Shown: one piece after another, positions 29,475 to 39,069 of the stretch
Layout: every line of letters begins with the position of its first letter
Position numbering within the stretch: position 1 is the first letter of the stretch
The notes under the pieces: model-generated
The model's input: only the letters and a program-made list of their open reading frames with translations
Told to the model about the DNA's origin: nothing
Databases searched by the model: none
NCBI GenBank assembly: GCA_037953745.1
Contig: JBAKBP010000676.1
Coordinates: 124,001-188,000 of the forward strand
DNA length: 64,000 nt
Reading direction: 5' to 3'
Origin: Lithodes maja
Taxonomy: Eukaryota; Arthropoda; Malacostraca; Decapoda; Lithodidae
Position numbers and translations under genes: made by a program

Positions 29475-32381
29475 ATGGACAGTACACCAAATAGTGATTC
29501 CGCCGTGTCCGACATCGTGCTTCCTACGACGCCCTTGATAGTGCGTCGTGCCTTACCCCGACGCCATCGCCTAAATGTGTTATCTCCCGGAGGTATTGAG
29601 ACGACTTTGAGACTTTATGAGAAAGCTGATGCCAAGCATAAGATTGATGAAGAAGTGAGTGACCACTCGAGTAATTATAAGTCGAGTGATTATGGCCATG
29701 AGAGTGATAAAGAACAATTCCGGGGATTTGCGAAAGAATTTGAGAGTGATGAGAGTGATGAAGGTGATGTACCAGTTGTTGAGGAAGCTGGTTTACCTAA
29801 AGAAAGTGAACTTGCGAGAGTGAGTGAGTGGGAGAGTTCAAGGTCACTCACCAAATTTCGCATAAGTGACACGACTCCAAGCCCTTCCCCAGGTAAATCG
29901 CCTTTCAAGCTCCATTTCTACAAGTTAAAAATACTTGAAAAGGCGGCCGCGGCAGCTAGGGAACAAGCTAAAATACTTGGTGAGGATGAGGCTGTGAGTG
30001 AGGGTCAGCGTGGTGACCCTTCTCGACCGCCATTGTCTCCCTTATCTACCCACGCCACCCAAGATGACCCGGATGCCCCGCATTCTTCCCCACCACCCCC
30101 ACCATTGCCAAGGGTTGAGGACCCCCCACTTTCGTCCTATTTGCCTCCTAGGTCCCCCGACAGGAGACATACTCTTGCCGAAAAGGGGAAAGGTAGAAAA
30201 TATACGAAGAAAACTAAGAAAAGTAAGAGAGTTTTGTTCGAGGCTCCCGCGGCGGCGTCCACCCCGGCCGGCCCCAGCCATACGTCCCCGCAACTTTCCC
30301 CACGGTCCTCCCCACCTCTCCCGCCTTCAACATGTCTTCCTGCAGAAGTATTTGAGCTCGCATCACCAATACCTGGGCCTAGTGAAAGTGAATCATTGCT
30401 TTCTGTGACTCGTCGCAGGCCAAGGAGCCCGGGACCTCGGGAGGACACAGCCTCACCTGTCACTCCTTCCCCACCTCGCCCACCCGCACGCCGCCCATGC
30501 ATCACTGGTTCCCCGCCAGATTATGTGGGGGCCACTGATGATGAAGGGCACCGCTCTGAAGACTCTGGCCATGATTACATAGGTCCACCGTCAGGGCAAG
30601 ATGACCACTCTGACGATGACGATGACTATATGGACATCGACGACCCTCGACCCACCCGCTTGGCCCGGCTTCGTGCTGCCCGTCTTTCTGCCCGCCGCCC
30701 TGGCCGCCGCCCTGACCGACGCCCTCGCCGCCGCCCTAGGGCGCGCGCCTCCCGAGTTGGCCGTGGGCGTACTGGGCTACCAGTTGGAGCTCCTCGTCAG
30801 CGTAGACAAGACCCATTCTACGTTTTTCAGTGGCAAGACATAGTTGATGGGGATGTATACAACCCTGATGTGCCAGCTTTTGATGAGGCACTGGAGGGTT
30901 CAGGCATTACCCCCAATTTTCCTGCAGGCCCCAATGCTCCACCACACGAACTATTTGAGGCATTCTTTGATGAGGAGGTGGTAGGCTATGTTGTCAAAGA
31001 GACAAACAAGCAGCACCAATTCCAGGTACACTTTTTGGGCAAGGTGACCAAGGGCCATATGAGGAAGTGGACCCCAGTGACTCATAAAGAATTCATGGTG
31101 TTCCTGGCACTCACCATGCTAATGCCTCATGTCAGGAAGCATAGGTTGCCTGACTATTGGATCACCAATGATCTGATTTCAACCCCTGCCTTCGGGAAAT
31201 ATATGGCTCGCGACCGGTACCTTGATATCCTCGCAGCGCTCCATCTTGTCACCAACACCGACGTCCACCGCCCAGACAAGCTGTGGAAGATTAGGACGTT
31301 GTATGAGATGATGCGAGACCGCTTCACCTCCTACTTCAAGCCCTTCCGCAAGGTCGTCATTGACGAGTCTCTTGTGCTGTTCCGGGGAAAACTCAGCTTC
31401 CGGCAGTACATCCCCTCAAAAAGACATCGCTTTGGCATAAAATTCTTTGTGCTGTGCGACTGCCAAACTGGCTATGTCCTGGACTTCCTGGTCTACAGCG
31501 GGAAGGAAGGGGACGTGCTTGTGGACCCCCTCATTGGCTTTGGCGGAGCAGTGGTGCAAGCCATGATGGACCGCTACTTCCATAAGAATCACGTCCTCTA
31601 CACGGACAACTATTACACGTCCCCCACTCTCTCACAGTACCTGCATGAGCGCAAGACGGGGACTGTAGGCACAGTACGAGGGAAAAGGAAGGGCATGCCA
31701 ACTTTCCCTGCAAAGACCAAAAAAGGTGATGTCTTCAGGAAGAAGTCGGGGCCCATTCTGGCTATCCACTGGCACGACCAGCGGAAGGTCAACCTCCTGA
31801 CCACCATCCACAAGGGGGAAATGGTGGAGACTGGCAAGGTGGATCGCCGCACCCAGGCCAGGGTGACCAAGCCCGATACTGTCCTGGACTACAACGTCAA
31901 CATGAGGCTGGTGGACAAGTCCGACATGCAGATAGGCTTCATTGACTGCCTGCGTACCTCGTGCAGATGGTACAAAAAGTTCTTTCTGCATATGGTGGAC
32001 ATGTCAATTCTGAATGCCTATAATATATACAGGCTTCGGAATGAGAACCCACCCCTGAAGTTCAATAGCCTGCGGAGGTTCCAAAAGCAGGTGTTGACGG
32101 GGCTCCTGGAGAAGTATGCTACGCCACAGAGGGCAGTGGCACATCCTGGGCCCGCCGTTATCGACCGCTTGCAGTCTGCTCCATACCTGCTTAGGCACCA
32201 GCTTGGTTTCTTTCCTCAGAATGCAGCAGGAAGAACAAATCAGAAGCGGTGCCATGTCTGCTACCACAGCAGGGTGAGGCCGCACCCAGGTAAAAAGTCA
32301 ACCACGGAGTGTGTGGAGTGCAAGGTGGCACTCTGTGCTGTAGGGTGCTTCGCTGCTTACCACACCAAGCAGGAGTTCTAA
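29475..32381 (+). CDS. piggyBac-family transposase with long disordered N-terminal extension
   Basis: A DDE/D transposase expected to cut and paste the element at TTAA by hairpin chemistry without scars. The catalytic core begins at about residue 490. Candidate catalytic aspartates are in VIDESLVLFRG (about 629), LYTDNYYTSP (about 710) and MRLVDKSDM (about 812), with spacing close to that of classical piggyBac. The end carries a cysteine-rich domain (CHVCYHSRV...CVECKVALCAVGCFAAYH, about 926-962) that binds terminal DNA in relatives. The first 450 or so residues are acidic, Pro/Ser-rich and finally Arg-rich (RRPGRRPDRRPRRRPRAR, a likely nuclear signal). That makes the protein 968 aa against the usual 550-650. 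The frame is intact and ATG 29475 lies in CCATCATGG context. Confidence 0.93.
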   Translation: MDSTPNSDSAVSDIVLPTTPLIVRRALPRRHRLNVLSPGGIETTLRLYEKADAKHKIDEEVSDHSSNYKSSDYGHESDKEQFRGFAKEFESDESDEGDVPVVEEAGLPKESELARVSEWESSRSLTKFRISDTTPSPSPGKSPFKLHFYKLKILEKAAAAAREQAKILGEDEAVSEGQRGDPSRPPLSPLSTHATQDDPDAPHSSPPPPPLPRVEDPPLSSYLPPRSPDRRHTLAEKGKGRKYTKKTKKSKRVLFEAPAAASTPAGPSHTSPQLSPRSSPPLPPSTCLPAEVFELASPIPGPSESESLLSVTRRRPRSPGPREDTASPVTPSPPRPPARRPCITGSPPDYVGATDDEGHRSEDSGHDYIGPPSGQDDHSDDDDDYMDIDDPRPTRLARLRAARLSARRPGRRPDRRPRRRPRARASRVGRGRTGLPVGAPRQRRQDPFYVFQWQDIVDGDVYNPDVPAFDEALEGSGITPNFPAGPNAPPHELFEAFFDEEVVGYVVKETNKQHQFQVHFLGKVTKGHMRKWTPVTHKEFMVFLALTMLMPHVRKHRLPDYWITNDLISTPAFGKYMARDRYLDILAALHLVTNTDVHRPDKLWKIRTLYEMMRDRFTSYFKPFRKVVIDESLVLFRGKLSFRQYIPSKRHRFGIKFFVLCDCQTGYVLDFLVYSGKEGDVLVDPLIGFGGAVVQAMMDRYFHKNHVLYTDNYYTSPTLSQYLHERKTGTVGTVRGKRKGMPTFPAKTKKGDVFRKKSGPILAIHWHDQRKVNLLTTIHKGEMVETGKVDRRTQARVTKPDTVLDYNVNMRLVDKSDMQIGFIDCLRTSCRWYKKFFLHMVDMSILNAYNIYRLRNENPPLKFNSLRRFQKQVLTGLLEKYATPQRAVAHPGPAVIDRLQSAPYLLRHQLGFFPQNAAGRTNQKRCHVCYHSRVRPHPGKKSTTECVECKVALCAVGCFAAYHTKQEF

Positions 32382-32648
32382 TAATCATACTGAAATTGCC
32401 AAATAAAATGACAATATGTACACTATAATTATATATAGGCAAAAAGTGGAAGAAAACCAATGTATTATAATAAAAAAAGTCAAGTATTATGAGAAAATTG
32501 ATACAAATACAATTCCACCATAATAATATGTGAAAGTGACACATATGTATATACCAAGTGACATTCATATTAGAACCTATAGAAATATATCAATCAGTGA
32601 AAAAAGACACAATAAATTGTATATAAAACGTTTACAAATCATATAACT

Positions 32649-33172
32649 AAGTGAAAGTGACACAAGACCTAAGATTTGATGGCCAAAGTATAATAAACAC
32701 CTGTGATAATGAATAATCAGTGCCTAATACAACAATAACCTACCTCAATTACTAATAAAATGTACGGTATCGAGTGAAAATGAGCATTATCAGTGACAGT
32801 GACACTCTAAAGCATATTTGTCAAAGTGAAAGTGACACAAGACCTAAGATTTGATGGCCAAAGTATAATAAACACCTGTGATAACGAATAATCAGTGCCT
32901 AATACAACAATAACCTACCTCAATTACTAATAAAATGTACGGTATCGAGTGAAAATGAGCATTATCAGTGACAGTGACACTCTCTAAAGCATATTTGTCA
33001 AAGTGAAAGTGACACAAGACCTAATATTTGATGGCCAAAGTATAATAAACACCTGTGATAACGAATAATCAGTGCCTAATACAACAATAACATACCTCAA
33101 TTACTAATAAAATGTACGGTATCGAGTGAAAATTACCAATATCAGTGAAATTGATACCCTAATAAACATATT
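32649..33172 (+). repeat. Three tandem ~176-bp repeats in the piggyBac 3' region
   Basis: Units start at 32649, 32824 and 33001 (AAGTGAAAGTGACACAAGACC). They are nearly identical, with the third diverging at its end. They lie between the transposase stop and the right terminus, where subterminal repeats of DNA transposons often bind transposase. A role here is inference. Confidence 0.85.
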
Positions 33173-33571
33173 TTATATAATTGGCCTCAAAATAACTAGA
33201 AAATATCAAATAAACATCACATTCTCAATATCAAACACTAAAATCGTCTAAGGGAGATAAATACTTTGGCGCGGCGAGCGGCTAGGTGCGTCGTAGCCAG
33301 GGCGGGCCGACGCTTTCGGACGCGTGAGGAAATTCCCGCATAAAAAAGCACTCGTCTTCCCGCGCTCACCATTATGCAACCAGAGGGGCTAGAGACCTCT
33401 ACTCAACGCCATTCGACAGAGGAAGGTTTGTGGAACATTATTTTTTTTTATTCACAACATTACATGCAATATTCATTCATTTACAGAGTAGTTAACATAG
33501 GTAAAAAATCCTCAAAACCCCCGGTACAGCAGTACAGTCGTAAGCTATAGCCCCCGGGGCTGGAGGGTTAA

Positions 33572-34259
33572 GAAAGATCTGTGGTAGTAGAAAGGGTTAA
33601 GTGAGATAGTTCGAAGTCTGTTCATTGCTGGAGGCCCTTTTTAAGCTGAATAAAATCGTCTAATCTAGCTATATTTAGAGGATTTTGTGCAGTTTAAGAA
33701 GGATCTGTGGTAGTAGAAAGGGTTAAGTGAGATAGTTCGAAGTCTGTTCATTACTGGAGGCCCTTTTTAAGCTGAATAAAGTCGTCTAATGTAGCTATAT
33801 TTAGACAATTTTGTGAAGTTTAAAAAGGATCTGTGGTAGTAGTAAAAAGGGTTCAGTGAGATAGTTCGAAGCCTGTTAATTGCTGGAGGTCCTTTGTAAA
33901 CTGAATACAATCGTCTAATAGTAGCCACCATACAATTATAGTTAGATGATTTTATGCAGCTTAATTAAGAAGGATCTGTAGTAGTAAATTTGGGTTAAGT
34001 GGGATAGTTCGAAGCCTGTTCATTGCTAGAGACCCCTTTTAAACCTTATAAAATCGTCTAAACATAGCTAGATTAGACGATTTTATTCAGTTTACAAAGG
34101 GCCTCCAGCAATGAAAAGGCTTCGAACTATCTCACTTAACCCTTTTTAGTACCACAGATCTTCCTTAGACGCCCATACAACCTTCCTAAGCTGCATAAAA
34201 GTATCTAACCATTACTGAAATTAAATATTTCGCTAATTCATGGCCTAATAATCTTATAT
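33572..34259. repeat. Palindromic-core array, right part
   Basis: Continuation of 29030-29277 after the transposon, matching 15698-16257 including the turn to inverted orientation (about 34050-34150). It ends in CTTATAT, where the giant LTR element starts. Confidence 0.75.
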
Positions 34260-34496
34260 GGAAATTAAAATGCCCCAGAACAAGAAGCCCACCACAGAAG
34301 CCACGAGCGAACACCACACAGAAACACCCGGAAGAAAGGTCCACAGAACGAAAGGACCAGCTGACCGAGCCAGCCATTTCAGACAGGCCCAAGCCCGCAG
34401 GGCTAAGCAGCTCATGGCCACACCTTGTTACCTTTTCTAAACTGACCATTTTTCCACACCTCACGTACACTAACCCCCTCGTGTCCTACACTCCTA

Positions 34497-35393
34497 ACTA
34501 CAAAGATGATGAACAGGAATATACATTCATATTAAAAACAACCATGCCCTGTCCCGACGTTGAGCCAATGCCAACACATCAGACAGCCATAATATTTATG
34601 TATGTTCTTACATCCGAGAAGTAGATTTTATATATATCTTAGAAGTTAAAACACCCACGTTTGTTCCTAGACCTCTTATATCATTTTCCATGACTAGTAT
34701 AGATATATGTAACCCGTGCCCACTGCCCAGTCGCCCCTTGCATTTGTTCCTCTAGTAACTAAGTCTATAATATTAACTGCCACCAGCATTGATACGACAT
34801 GGCGGCACTGTCCTTGCTACAAAGATGATGAACAGGAATATACATTCATATTAAAAACAACCATGCCCTGTCCCGACGTTGAGCCAATGCCAACACATCA
34901 GACAGCCATAATATTTATGTATGTTCTTACATCCGAGAAGTAGATTTTATATATATTTTAGAAGTTAAAACACCCACGATTGTCCCTAGACCTCTTCTAT
35001 CATTTTCCATGACGAGTATAGATATATGTAACCCGTGCTCAGTCGCCCCTTGCATTGTTCCTCTAGTAACTAAGTCTATAATATTAACTGCCACCAGCAT
35101 TGATACGACATAGCGGCACTGTCCTTGCTACAAAGATGATGAACAGGAATATACATTCATATTAAAAACAACCATGCCCTGTCCCGACGTTGAGCCAATG
35201 CCAACACATCAGACAGCCATAATTATATCTATGTATGTTCTTGCATCCGAGAAGTAGATGTTATATATTTTAGAAGTTAAAACACCCACGATTGTCCCTA
35301 GACCTCTTATATCATTTTCCAGGACGAGTATAGATATATGTAACCCGTGCTCAGTCGCCCCTTGCATTGTTCCTCTAGTAACTAAGTATTAAT
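34497..35393 (+). repeat. Three tandem ~315-bp repeats inside the LTR
   Basis: Units start at CTACAAAGATGATG (34497, 34817, 35128), with periods of 320 and 311. Each contains the same CATGCCCTGTCCCGACGTTG and TAGATATATGTAACCCGTGC phrases. Repeated U3 blocks often hold enhancer sites; here that is only a possibility. The same array is at 45170-46066. Confidence 0.9.
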
Positions 35394-37179
35394 ATTAACA
35401 TTCCCTAACATCTTGTCTTGCCAGACTAAGCTTTATGAAGACCCATCGCCCCATAAATCTATGTATGCAATCCTTAGGTTAAGTATTTTTATCCGCCATT
35501 GTGTTCACCTTTTTCCATTTACTTTCCACAATTGTCATACGTCTTCCCCTTGCCTCCTTCGTATCCACAGCCCACACTACGCCAATTTACTTCGTGTCTT
35601 ACACCTCTTACCCCAACCAGAGATTGTATAAGATAACCTGGTTACCAGTATCTGTCATAAGTACCCCGAAACAATAACTAAGTACCCCTACGAACTGCCG
35701 CTTTTGTTGGTATTTATATTTATATTTAATAGAAAACGCAGTTCCCAGGACCAACTAATAGTATCCATAACCCTCGGACTAATCACATAACTCTATCTTT
35801 TCCAGACTCATATACCACCCCATAGTTGCATTCCCCGGTAGCATATTTTGGCTAACGTATTCTACTGCCTTTTCAAACTTTCCATATCAAGTGTAGCCTA
35901 ATGCCACCCCCACGCCCAGGGACCTTAGGGGCAAAATTTCCCTGTAGCCCTTGAACTCTCCCCCCCTCTCAGTAAGAATTCCCGCGCTTCTCGACTCTTG
36001 TCCGACCTAGCCTCTCTCTCATACCTCTTGAAGATCCTTGAATTGTCCGTTGCTAACGCTCTCCAACCTTTTATATATATACTCCTATCCAGCCTACCTT
36101 CACTTAGTAGGCCAGAACAACATTAGAACTTTACTAGCCCCTTGCATGCCATCTATTCTCTTACAACACATTCACAACCCTGCACCCAATGGTCGTCGGT
36201 GCGAGGCTAGCCGCCCCGCCAGTTACTAACTTCTATTGCCATACTTCCAGATAAATGTGGCAGAGTTAGCAACCCAGTCTCCACCACATCCAGCAAACTC
36301 TACAATTAACAACCAGCCGAGTAAAACCAGCTAGCTAAGGCACCTTCGGTTTTGGTATTAAAGACACCCACATCTGTCTCATACACAGAGGGTTATTATA
36401 AACACTGGTGATATGGCAAGCCCCTAGCCACAGCCGCCGGACGACGATCACAGAGAGAGTGCGCCCAGCTCCCCCTTTTGGCCCACCCGAGGAGGGAGAC
36501 CCCCACCCCCGCGGAGGTATACCTGGCCCCTGTTTTGACTTTCGAGTCATTGCCAGGTAGCACAGGAATTCTTCCTATCAATGAACTAACCATGAATGAC
36601 TAACACCTTTACTAACCTCTATTAACTCACAATAAACCATTTACCTTTCTTGCATGCTCTGATCACTAAATTAACACCTCAGATATACCATAGAATGAAG
36701 ATTGAACAATCTAGAGAGACGTGCCTATCACAGCTGTCCCCATCCTCCTCGCAAAGTAGATCCAGTCTCTCTCCCCTAATTACGTCCAGTATAGCCAAAA
36801 TAGTACCTCTTACTAAGGCTCAGTTATATGAAATATAAAGGCTTTCCTATAGCCCTGTGCCACAACAGTAAATACCATCTTACCTAGTCTCCATTTCTAT
36901 TGAGAGCTCAATTAAGTTCATAAGACTCGAGATCCCTACTGTCTACAGGGTCCAGAACCGAGCCTATAAATCTAACTCCCGCCCCCAGTCAAATCAGTTG
37001 AAAGCTAGACACCAACCAGTGGTCACTACCCTGCAGTTTACCTCTAGCTCTGCCTTGTGTTGTTCCGGAGTTGAGAGATTCCAGATCCGGCAGACTCCGT
37101 GGCAGAGAAGACTGATAGAAGCATCTGTCCATGTACAAGTCCTAACGTGCACCTTATAACCTTCACACAAATTCGTGGG

Positions 37180-37187
37180 TATATAAG
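37180..37187 (+). promoter_or_regulatory. TATA box of the giant LTR
   Basis: TATATAAG in the last 900 bases of the LTR, upstream of an AACGATCATC-type start region near 37210. It is the best candidate for the RNA polymerase II start of the element transcript. Confidence 0.5.
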
Positions 37188-38056
37188 TGTGTAGCCAGCA
37201 ACGATCATCAAGAGATCCGACTTGAGAACTTCCTACATTTTGGACCATCTGGACGGCCGAGGAACCAGTCGTTAGCCCCCAACATCACCGGAAGCAAGAT
37301 AACCAGGACCAGATCTACCCATACTATTCAAGATTCATGTTGCTAGTACTAAGTGTTATAGTACTAGCTTGATACTCACTTATTAACTTTCTATAAAGTG
37401 GCTAAGACCTTGTCCAGCGCAATTCATATTTAACCATTCCATTTGGGACGTACTAAGCGATCAGTGCTCTTTAATTAACAGGCGACTTTGACTCTCGTAA
37501 TTACCTTATTCAGATATTCAAACTCTAGTAATATCTAACGTCGCCCACTGATTTGTGTTCTACGTATTTCTGCTTCAAGAATATCAAACTTAGTTCAGTA
37601 CCCCCATGAGGTTACTAGAGATTGCCGTGTTCTACAATACGCGTGTCTAATCCTAACTGTGAGCTGCTACTTGGGCACGCGACCAGCCAGCAAGAGGTCA
37701 AATCAGTGACATTGAATTATACGAATATATTGAGGTCTTCCAGTAAAAATATAAACTTGCTAATTAAACCAGTGATCAGAAGATTATACCTGAACGTTGG
37801 AAGTGGGAGACTAGGCTCCATCCAGATCCGCTAATGCTAGCAGTTCCCTTCTATCATTTGTTTTGTGCGAATATAACTATCTTTCTATGCTCTTTATTTC
37901 TTTACTTAAATAAACGTAAACTTGTGTCGTGTTACCGTGTGTTTATTTTGTGTTCTCTATTCCTCATACCTTGTATTGTGCATGCAGCCTTCTATACCCA
38001 GTCATTCAGAACTCACATTACCCAAGTTAAACCTGTAGAAAAACAGGGCATAACAT

Positions 38057-38071
38057 TGGCGGCAGCGGTGG
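38057..38071 (+). other. Primer-binding site, tRNA-Leu type
   Basis: TGGCGGCAGCGGTGG begins one base after the LTR end. It differs at one position from TGGTGGCAGCGGTGG, the complement of the 3' end of common metazoan leucine tRNAs (…CCACCGCTGCCA plus CCA), so minus-strand synthesis is probably primed by tRNA-Leu. Confidence 0.65.
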
Positions 38072-38136
38072 TTCTTGATTCGGATATAAGGTTGCATTAC
38101 ATTACAAGTTTGGAACAGCTAGAACACGAGAACATC

Positions 38137-39069
38137 ATGGCGCAACCTACCCACACTTCCATCCCAAATTATGATCAAACAAATTATGGGATCGAAGTAT
38201 TCATGGACGTAGTGAAACCCTTACTTGACGTTAGTTATACCACGGACGCACAAAAAATAGCCGTAACAGTACCACACCTGGGAAAAGCCGTTCCCCTGGT
38301 GGCCTATCAAGTGCACCCTGACCTCACCTGGAACGAATTTCGCACAATAGTGATTGAAGCCATTAGACCTTCGTTGGGCGCTTTCGTGGCCCACACCCGT
38401 ATCTTAGACACGAAATTCGAAGGCGATCTAGATACCACAGTGAGTAAGCTTGCCCAAAACATAAAACATTCTTTCCCCACGTTGACCAAAATCCAACAAG
38501 AACAGCAAATTCTGGTCAACCTTGTGTCAATATTGCCCTCAGCAGTAACAGACCATTTCCGGGTGCACGATTTCGTCGGATACAGAAAAGACCTCATCAC
38601 GATCCGACGTATTTTGGCCGTGTGCACAGAAGCACCCACCCAAATCGCTGCAATCAAGAGGTTTCCCACGCGCCCGCAGCAAACCAACCACCAAAACCCC
38701 AACAATGCCTCCCCAGCCTCATCTTTCAACAACAGACCCACCTACCCTTCCGGCAAGCCCCAACCCAGTAGACCCCGGTTCCAACCGTCCCAGCCACGCA
38801 GAATCTTCAACCGGAACCGCAACTACAACACCTACCAAAGTAAAAACCCTACCTTAGTTATTATCAACCCCTACGATTTCCCTGCCTGTAATGCTCAGTG
38901 TGCCCTCCACCAAATTCGTGACTCTGCCAAACCTCGCCCCTCTACCCCTCGCATTTCTGTAAATGAAGAGGAGTGGGGACAAGAGGAAGAAATTGCCCCC
39001 CATACCATGACCTCAGACGATACCGAGGAAATCCTGGAAGAGGTAAATACCGACCCCCAGGATTTTTAA
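38137..39069 (+). CDS. gag: Gag of the giant gypsy element
   Basis: Structural protein expected to form the particle. ATG 38137 (MAQPTHTSIPNYDQ) is the first start after the primer site. The same frame is open upstream into the LTR, but that part reads like non-coding sequence. Residues 15-190 form a helical, capsid-like region (VVKPLLDVSY, DLTWNEFRTIVIEAIRPSLG, QQILVNLVSILPSAVTDHF). The C-terminus is Pro/Asn/Arg-rich (RPRFQPSQPRRIFNRNRNY), followed by an acidic tail. There is no CCHC zinc knuckle; the Arg-rich stretch may replace it in RNA binding. The stop at 39069 overlaps pol by about 97 bases. Confidence 0.75.
   Translation: MAQPTHTSIPNYDQTNYGIEVFMDVVKPLLDVSYTTDAQKIAVTVPHLGKAVPLVAYQVHPDLTWNEFRTIVIEAIRPSLGAFVAHTRILDTKFEGDLDTTVSKLAQNIKHSFPTLTKIQQEQQILVNLVSILPSAVTDHFRVHDFVGYRKDLITIRRILAVCTEAPTQIAAIKRFPTRPQQTNHQNPNNASPASSFNNRPTYPSGKPQPSRPRFQPSQPRRIFNRNRNYNTYQSKNPTLVIINPYDFPACNAQCALHQIRDSAKPRPSTPRISVNEEEWGQEEEIAPHTMTSDDTEEILEEVNTDPQDF

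Larger units (their letters stand above)
29282..33567 (+). mobile_element. Complete piggyBac transposon with TTAA target duplication
   Basis: TTAA at 29278-29281 and 33568-33571 flank a 4,286-bp element. Its ends CCCCTCCAACCCGG (left) and, in reverse complement, CCCTCCAGCCCCGG (right) are short inverted repeats. Just inside the left end, AACCCGGATG-CCTCAT-TACGCCC occurs twice (about 29289 and 29333), a subterminal direct repeat. It carries one intact transposase gene and a long 3' non-coding part with three tandem repeats. The uninterrupted array units at 15434-16257 show GTGCAGTTTAAGAAGGATC, the equivalent empty target. Confidence 0.92.
26128..34259. repeat. Second copy of a long direct duplication (first copy 12328-16257)
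   Basis: With piggyBac (29282-33567) removed, this segment matches 12328-16257 throughout at what looks like 97-99% identity. The order is the same: CR1 5' end, CR1 3' fragment, LINE 3' end, MITE, palindromic-core array. Differences include a 17-bp insertion near 28241 here, the 240-bp SINE only in copy 1 (15194-15433), and one repeat-unit difference in the array. The offset is about 13.8 kb. Similarity stops at 34259, where the giant LTR element begins. Confidence 0.85.
34266..38055 (+). repeat. 5' LTR of the giant gypsy element
   Basis: Identity with the 3' LTR begins at TAAAATGCCCC (34266). The canonical TG would be at 34271, and the end is ...GGGCATAACA at 38055. A TATATAAG box is at 37180-37187 and an AATAAA at 37909-37914. 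This gives a U3 of about 2.9 kb and an R-U5 of under 0.9 kb. The U3 contains three tandem repeats (34497-35393). Small open frames inside are not conserved-looking, and I do not call them genes. LTRs of gypsy elements are usually 0.2-1 kb, so this is exceptionally long. Confidence 0.88.

Noticed and set aside
29690..30505. Minus-strand and alternate-frame proteins over the piggyBac N-terminal region
   Set aside because: Composition mirrors the Pro/Arg-rich transposase frame; there is no independent start context or domain.
34258..34440. Separate 60-codon gene at the start of the 5' LTR (KKPTTEATSEHH)
   Set aside because: It is the same sequence that forms the end of the pol frame in the 3' LTR; in the 5' copy it is only a by-product.
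36344..36593. Possible gene with GPGIPPRGWGSPSSGG on the minus strand of the LTR
   Set aside because: Low-complexity translation of a GC-rich patch, with no support beyond length.
34716..37834. Short open frames inside the giant LTR (60-95 codons), present identically in both LTRs
   Set aside because: They repeat only because the LTRs are identical; none shows a domain, good composition or conserved spacing.
37834..38136. Extended N-terminus of gag starting at ATG 37834 with hydrophobic segments
   Set aside because: This part lies in the LTR and across the primer site, reads like translated R-U5 sequence, and an ATG with gag-like sequence follows at 38137.
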